64,000 bases of DNA, from assembly GCF_009017415.1 (NCBI RefSeq), contig NC_092405.1, positions 1,426,001-1,490,000 on the forward strand. The letters are read 5' to 3'. Source of the DNA: Aspergillus flavus (taxonomy: Eukaryota > Ascomycota > Eurotiomycetes > Eurotiales > Aspergillaceae). This document shows positions 59,063 through 64,000 of this stretch, piece by piece. Under the pieces are notes generated by a model that was given only the letters and a program-made list of their open reading frames with translations, was not told the origin of the DNA and searched no databases. How positions within the stretch are numbered: position 1 is the stretch's first letter; every line of letters begins with the position of its first letter. A program made the position numbers and the translations under genes.

Positions 59063-61810
59063 CTAACCCTGCCACCGGAACTTGCCTTGCTTCAAGGTCT
59101 GCACGACTCCCAATGGCATGAGCTCCTTACTCACTGCGGCCAAACTTCCATACTTCTTCACCATCTCTCCCTGGTACAGCTCGCCGGTCCACTTCCAGTA
59201 CGGTGGCATTGAATCCCAGTTGTTTGAAAGGACCAGACGGCTGCTGGGGTCCTCCTCCAATGTCATCTGGTTGGTGCGAAACTTGGGTGACTGGTCGATC
59301 ATCACTTCGCGCCGGGCGCCGACGAGATCGTTGTACGCGCCAAGGAGTTGGTAGCTGTATGTCTCTGCGTAGCGGGTGTACTCTTCGATGGACATAAAAG
59401 CAGTCGGGTCCTCATCGTCACCGAAAACTTCTTCGGAGGCTGGTTCCTCAGGCCCGTCTTTCTCAAATCGTTCTTGGGCGGCGTGATACTCGGCCTCATC
59501 CTTGTTGTAGGCCTTTTGAAGGCGGCCGGAAGGTGTTGATTCGATGTTCTCGCGGATGGCGAGAAGAGGAATGTACGGGTTCGTGAGTTCGAGACCGCCG
59601 AACTCAACGGGGAAGTAGAAAAATCCCTCGGGAAGATCATGGATATCGAATCGTTCAGCAATCATCTTTCGAAGGTGATCAGTGACACCGCTGTGACTAT
59701 CAGGGAAGATAGTGCGCTCAATACGGTTAAGGGTGGTGACGGCCATATCGATGTGACTCCGTCCGAAGCACATAACTGGTCTGGCGAAATTATTCACAAA
59801 GAAGCGACCGAAGTAGCTATTCCATGCCTGAACGAAGGAGAAGACGCTCTTGCATGCAGAAAGCTGGAGCTGGAGCTCCGAGATGTGGTTGTCCACTTGC
59901 TCTTGGTCGATGATGAATCGGCCCTCCTGGGCGTCAAGCTTCAAAAAGCCCCATCGGATGTCGCCGGTAGGTAGAGTATCCGAGCCCTCGGTTTCCTCAA
60001 TCTTTGTGGAGGAAGACAGGTCTTGATATGGCTGTTGGCCGGATTTGTCTTTGTTCTCAAGATGCACTGTCCCGGTCTTCTCCTCGTTAAACTCGAGACC
60101 CATCACTTGAGCAAACTCGGTCATAGCATTCCAAGCTTTGACACAAGTCTGCTTCTGACCCCAGAACCAGAAATCATCATGCATGCGATACAAGTACGCA
60201 CCATCCGTGCTTTGGTTCACTGCATAATCCATGCAGAACAGGACAGCTTCCCCGAAGCAGTCCGAGAGTGTATGGCTTATGGGAATTCCGCGTCTGCGGG
60301 TCTGCACCGCAGCTTCTGGTCCGTCCTGAGTAAACTTGAGCGGGCATTCCAGGAACCTCTTGAAGAAATCGAGCCAGTTCTGTGACACTCCAAAGTACGC
60401 CAACACTGTGAGCATCGTGGTATGTGGGATAGACGGCCCAAAGTACTTAAAGTCCGACCGAATAGCCGTGAATTGTCCATGAATCCGGGTCTGCACGATA
60501 GACTCCGCAATCAGGAGATGGAGGAGCGAGTGTTTTGTCTCCAGGGCGTTCTTGCGGTTCTCTTCCTCAATGTCGTCGGGGTCGTTATTATCATCATCGT
60601 ACCCCAGCCCACCTGCAGTTAACGAGCGAGGCAATTGAGTCATGAAATACTCGGTTCTATATACATCGCGTCTCTCCTCGTTCACGGATCTGATACACCG
60701 CGCGTGGTCCCTACCGAGGAAGTGCTGACGCCGTGCCCGCTCCGACTTCGAGATAGGCTGGCGCAGGCTTTTCCAGGCCCAGGTCTTCTGAAAATTGACA
60801 AATGCAGCCCGGAAAGTCACCGCCCAGTGGAGCCCGAGATACTGGAGCAGAAGACTGTCCAGCAGATCCTCATCTTGGAAGACCCGGTACTTGCCGTTCA
60901 GTTGACGACGCATTTCCTGAGGAAGACCCTCGGGCGGCCAGTGCCAATTGTCCAGGGTCGCAAGACGCATGTTCAAAACATCCGCCACCTCCTGGGCAAC
61001 AGCCTTGTTGAGCATAAAATCCTTCAAGATGTCGGACTTTTCCTTGGTGAGAGAGTCTGATCTTAAGAGGGCCTTGCTCACCCACTGAAGCGTGTCAACG
61101 TCAAAATGAGTGCGTGTCGATGTATATTCCTCTCCAAAGGTCTTCATCTTCTGACGCAGGGTTTTCAACGCTTGCTGAGATTGATTCGTCTTTGTGAACA
61201 GACCGTCAAGGTATTCGTTGATTGTTTTTTCATCCACATTCGCGGCGTTGAACACATACTGCTCCCACGTTGCTCGCTGCTCCTGCATTTCCGCACGTCT
61301 TGTGGCGTCAGACTCGGAGTCTTGTTCCTTAGCCTTGGCAGCCTCCTCCTCGGTCTCAAGGCCGGCCAGCCACTCCGTGACCAGGTTGCTGTAGAAGGAA
61401 GCATGTTCGTGACGGGTGTGCAGGAAATTTAACTCTTCCTCGAGCTGTGCAACCCAATCGCCTAGGCTCCGATCCGACACCGACGGGTCAAACTGGCTCT
61501 GCAGGAGAAAGCGGCGGATATTGACATGGGCAGCACGGGCGGTAGCATCTTTCACAGTAGTCTCGGCCCCTGAGTCTTCAGAGTGCGTATCCAGGTCCTC
61601 TCGGTCGAAGGCATCATTCGGATAGCCATTGAGCTTGGTGATTCCTTCCAAGAGCACCCGAGCCTTGGATCGCAGATCAGGTGCGTCTGCCGCTGCTTTG
61701 AGAATTCCCTCTCGTTGCTTCTCAAAGAGCGAGCGTTGCTTGGAAAGCTCGGCGATTTTTATATCGGTGATGGAGCGAAGGGTTTGCGGGAGAGCCCCAG
61801 AGGTAGACAT
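59063..61810 (-). CDS. rvt: RVT: domesticated reverse-transcriptase-related cellular protein (915 aa)
   Basis: A single uninterrupted exon. The N-terminal 250 residues are helical and charged, likely coiled coil (ITDIKIAELSKQRSLFEKQR; EEAAKAKEQD). The polymerase core follows. Motif A is FTAIRSDFKYFGPSIPHTTM with Asp453. Motif B is RRRGIPISHTLSDCFGEA (508-513 GIPISH). Motif C is YLYRMHDDFWFWG with Asp545-Asp546. Motif D is FNEEKTGTV with Lys578. An acidic insert (YDDDNNDPDDIEEENRK, 404-420) lies before motif A, as expected for the insertion loop of rvt genes described by Gladyshev and Arkhipova. No endonuclease, integrase, RNase H, gag, LTR or poly-A tail is seen. In Neurospora the RVT protein forms multimers, polymerises nucleotides and is induced by starvation or translation stress, but its cell function is unsettled. 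All metal-binding positions look intact. Confidence 0.9.
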   Translation of the reverse strand: MSTSGALPQTLRSITDIKIAELSKQRSLFEKQREGILKAAADAPDLRSKARVLLEGITKLNGYPNDAFDREDLDTHSEDSGAETTVKDATARAAHVNIRRFLLQSQFDPSVSDRSLGDWVAQLEEELNFLHTRHEHASFYSNLVTEWLAGLETEEEAAKAKEQDSESDATRRAEMQEQRATWEQYVFNAANVDEKTINEYLDGLFTKTNQSQQALKTLRQKMKTFGEEYTSTRTHFDVDTLQWVSKALLRSDSLTKEKSDILKDFMLNKAVAQEVADVLNMRLATLDNWHWPPEGLPQEMRRQLNGKYRVFQDEDLLDSLLLQYLGLHWAVTFRAAFVNFQKTWAWKSLRQPISKSERARRQHFLGRDHARCIRSVNEERRDVYRTEYFMTQLPRSLTAGGLGYDDDNNDPDDIEEENRKNALETKHSLLHLLIAESIVQTRIHGQFTAIRSDFKYFGPSIPHTTMLTVLAYFGVSQNWLDFFKRFLECPLKFTQDGPEAAVQTRRRGIPISHTLSDCFGEAVLFCMDYAVNQSTDGAYLYRMHDDFWFWGQKQTCVKAWNAMTEFAQVMGLEFNEEKTGTVHLENKDKSGQQPYQDLSSSTKIEETEGSDTLPTGDIRWGFLKLDAQEGRFIIDQEQVDNHISELQLQLSACKSVFSFVQAWNSYFGRFFVNNFARPVMCFGRSHIDMAVTTLNRIERTIFPDSHSGVTDHLRKMIAERFDIHDLPEGFFYFPVEFGGLELTNPYIPLLAIRENIESTPSGRLQKAYNKDEAEYHAAQERFEKDGPEEPASEEVFGDDEDPTAFMSIEEYTRYAETYSYQLLGAYNDLVGARREVMIDQSPKFRTNQMTLEEDPSSRLVLSNNWDSMPPYWKWTGELYQGEMVKKYGSLAAVSKELMPLGVVQTLKQGKFRWQG

Positions 61811-62322
61811 GATTATTTCTCTCAGATTGTCGATCTAGCGGGAATAGAGACGCAAAACGAGAAGATGCAGTTGGTATGAGTACCTGAGATGATCAATTCT
61901 TGGATCAGGTACCAAAAGAAAGAATAAAAACAATAATGTAATGTGTTGACTCCCGTTTAGAGTCAAAAGGAGAGAGCAGAGCTCGGTGGGCAAGGAAGGA
62001 TGAAAGACAGAAAATTAGTGCTGGTGAAACTCTGGGTCATATATGCTAAGAAGAGCAAATTAATTTCGCCTCTGGTGGAGAGCGAGTGGATCGTTGAGTT
62101 TAAGTGATGTAGATCTTTTGAGATCTAAAGATCTCACTCGCAGCTGAGTAGCCTCGTCGGGCTCCCGAAATGGAACGAAAGTTCAGCTCAGCTCAGCCAC
62201 GTCGTGACTCAACTCGTGGTCAATTTGTCGCGGAATTAATTGGTTAAGTCGATTTCCGACTTGAGGCGTAGAATACAGAGCTGAAAATTGAACTATCATG
62301 CTCCATTACCGTATTAACAAGC
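61811..62322. other. rvt promoter region
   Basis: About 510 bases between the P450 stop and the rvt start. It includes a repeated AGATCT in AGATCTTTTGAGATCT and AAAGATCT near 62110-62133, and GCTCAGCTCAGC near 62183. No gene was seen. Confidence 0.4.
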
Positions 62323-63920
62323 TCACGCTAATTCTTCATACTCAATCCAACAATCGTCATACTGCATTTCCAGATAACTCTTCCCCCGAAGCTCCCCTAC
62401 GCTCACAAACTTCCAGCGTCGAATGATGGCCATGACTGCCTTTGCAAGGACTAGCCAGGCCAATTCTTTACCAACGCAGCCTCGCGACCCTTTGCTGAAA
62501 GCCACCAGTTTGGCTTCCATCTCCCGACGTTGTGACTCGTCCCCTAGCCATCGCTGTGGAAGCCATTGATCAGCATCGTGGCCCCAAATTTTACGCGACC
62601 GGCCTAAAACATAGGAATTTGCCGACACTGTGGTACCGATGGGGAGTGGAGCTGGAAGAGTGGATACTATAGTTTCGGCACCGCGTCTGATGACTCGAGG
62701 AAAAGCTGTCGGAAAAGAGGCGCAATGACGCAGAGTCTCTTTAACAACCGCTTGAAGCTCGAGGGAGAATGGTGGTGCTTCGACATCAGCCTCCTTTCGT
62801 AGCTTCTCCTGCCATAGTTGACCTTCCTGTGTTCCCAATTGGTAGACCATGGCTGTTAGAGCCGCAGCTACGCTACCCGGTCCGGCAAACACCAGGTTGA
62901 CTGCCTCCGAAAATACTTCATCTTGAGTCATCCGACTGGAGTCATCAAGAGGAATATCTAACCAACTTTTTACGATCCCGGGCTGTGCAGGTAGGCTAAC
63001 CTGTTCAGGACGCCGAAAGATCATGGTGTGGCTCGAAGTCATGAGTGCCATCATTCCTGTGGGACCGCCCTGTTTGCTGGTAGTCAGCGTGCGCAACACT
63101 CCACTGATGAGACGGCTGTTCATGATCCAGCCGTATGATGGGCAGAGCGAGAAGCTCCACGCCATCTTAACCAACTTGCGCATGGCCGAACACATATCGG
63201 CCCCGGTCGCGGAGTCGGTATACGGGTGCGAAACAACATCGGGGCCATATATAAGCTCGAGCATGACATCCATGGTGAACCGATGAGCCAGCGGTGCCAG
63301 ATTCACCGCGGCCATCTCGCCATCTTGTCTTGACGCGGACGCGGCATCCGCCCGTGTAAAGAAGAGGTCCACATGCTTTGTTACAACGGATTCATATCTT
63401 GTTATCTTCGCGGTTGTCAAGGCTGGTCCAACTACCTTGCGTTTCCTCTGCCGATGATCTGCATCAGTTTTTAGAGCGAACACGCTCGGCACGCGATTGT
63501 CGCGAGGGCGGCCAAACAGATAGAAGTCGTCTTTTTCGACCGATTTATTAAAACCGTAGATCGCATCGAAGTCATGTAGGTCGGAGAACGAGAGCCAATT
63601 TGGGGCTACGCGGACAACATGACCATATTTATCATGCAAATGCTGCTCTGAAAGATGATGTTGACCGCCAAAAAAGGTGAACAGTCTCCTTTATGTAGAT
63701 TGGTCAGTGCGCTTGGCAATTTAGCCCATCGAACAGGGTGTTAATCTTAGCTCCGATGGTAAATGAAGGCTAGATTTAGGACGAACCAGAGATTGGTAAA
63801 CCGAGCCAAGAAAGGTCCGGGGTAGCGCGCAAGCGGATGGAAGTAACACTGATAGATCACATGGGCGGCCAGGGCGGCGAGGGCAACCTGAACGACGATA
63901 AAGGCCGTACTGGAGACCAT
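62323..63920 (-). CDS. Cytochrome P450 monooxygenase (499 aa, 2 exons)
   Basis: Exons 63787-63920 and 62323-63688, joined across a 98-nt intron (donor GTTCGT) that splits a Trp codon. An N-terminal membrane anchor (STAFIVVQVALAALAAHVIY) is followed by the proline-rich hinge HPLARYPGPFLARFTNLW. The K-helix ExxR is ETLR at 362-365, and the heme loop FSKGSRGCVGKELA has Cys449. The I-helix reads FAGPGSVAA (313-318), whereas most P450s have Gly-x-Asp/Glu-Thr there, so oxygen activation may be atypical. The length is normal for a microsomal fungal P450. The substrate is unknown. It lies at the right edge, so any partner genes of a secondary-metabolite cluster would be outside the window. Confidence 0.9.
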
Positions 63921-64000
63921 GGTCAATGCTAGTATATTGATGGAGGTGTCACAATCACAGTCAAATCAGCCAGGATGCGTTCGTCAGCTTTTGTACCCCA

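Noticed and set aside
59063..61810. The reverse transcriptase as a LINE or other active retroelement
   Set aside because: There is no endonuclease, RNase H, gag, LTR or tail, the flanks are ordinary host genes, and the motif style (HDDFWFWG, GIPISH, acidic loop) fits the cellular RVT family.

Overview
The window is a euchromatic stretch of a filamentous ascomycete genome, most likely Eurotiales (Aspergillus/Penicillium type). The evidence is many short introns (about 45-150 bases) with GT-AG ends and CTAAC/CTGAC-like branch points, housekeeping proteins of clear Eurotiales character (gamma-tubulin, Arp2, GTP cyclohydrolase II, mannose-6-phosphate isomerase), and a glucose oxidase of Penicillium amagasakiense type. 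The exon maps given here were built by hand from splice signals and frame continuity. No search was run.

Layout. 1-6.1 kb: the 3' end of a FAM32A/DUF1754 gene, a tiny AN1 zinc-finger gene behind a cluster of GATA sites, and the gamma-tubulin gene mipA (8 exons, the first of 8 nt). 6.9-17.7 kb: an accessory block with a DCG1-type Asp/Glu racemase, a 96-residue secreted cysteine-rich protein, a secreted gulono/gluconolactone-oxidase-like flavoprotein, a glucose oxidase and an AKR7-type aldo-keto reductase. 18.2-21.6 kb: a frameshifted relic gene beside an 11-exon MFS (allantoate/nicotinate-type) transporter. 22.4-45.2 kb: a dense run of mostly conserved genes: DMT transporter, arp2, 3-hydroxyisobutyrate dehydrogenase, bZIP-DUF3425 factor, GTP cyclohydrolase II, SGF29, phosphomannose isomerase, alpha/beta hydrolase, epsilon-COP and PI-PLC. 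45.2-57.6 kb: about 12.3 kb in which no convincing gene was found. 57.6-63.9 kb: an adenosine-deaminase-like gene, an intact RVT gene (domesticated reverse-transcriptase-related cellular gene) and a cytochrome P450.

Functional links. Glucose oxidase and the lactone oxidase lie in tandem on the same strand and are both predicted to be secreted. Together they could oxidise glucose to gluconolactone and on to D-erythorbate outside the cell, releasing H2O2 twice. The RVT gene is the most unusual gene here: one 915-codon exon with motif A Asp, a motif C Asp-Asp pair and a motif D Lys, without endonuclease, integrase or RNase H, so it looks like a host gene and not a retroelement. The GTP cyclohydrolase II promoter carries three AP-1/Gcn4-like sites within 46 bases, and the neighbouring gene encodes a bZIP factor.
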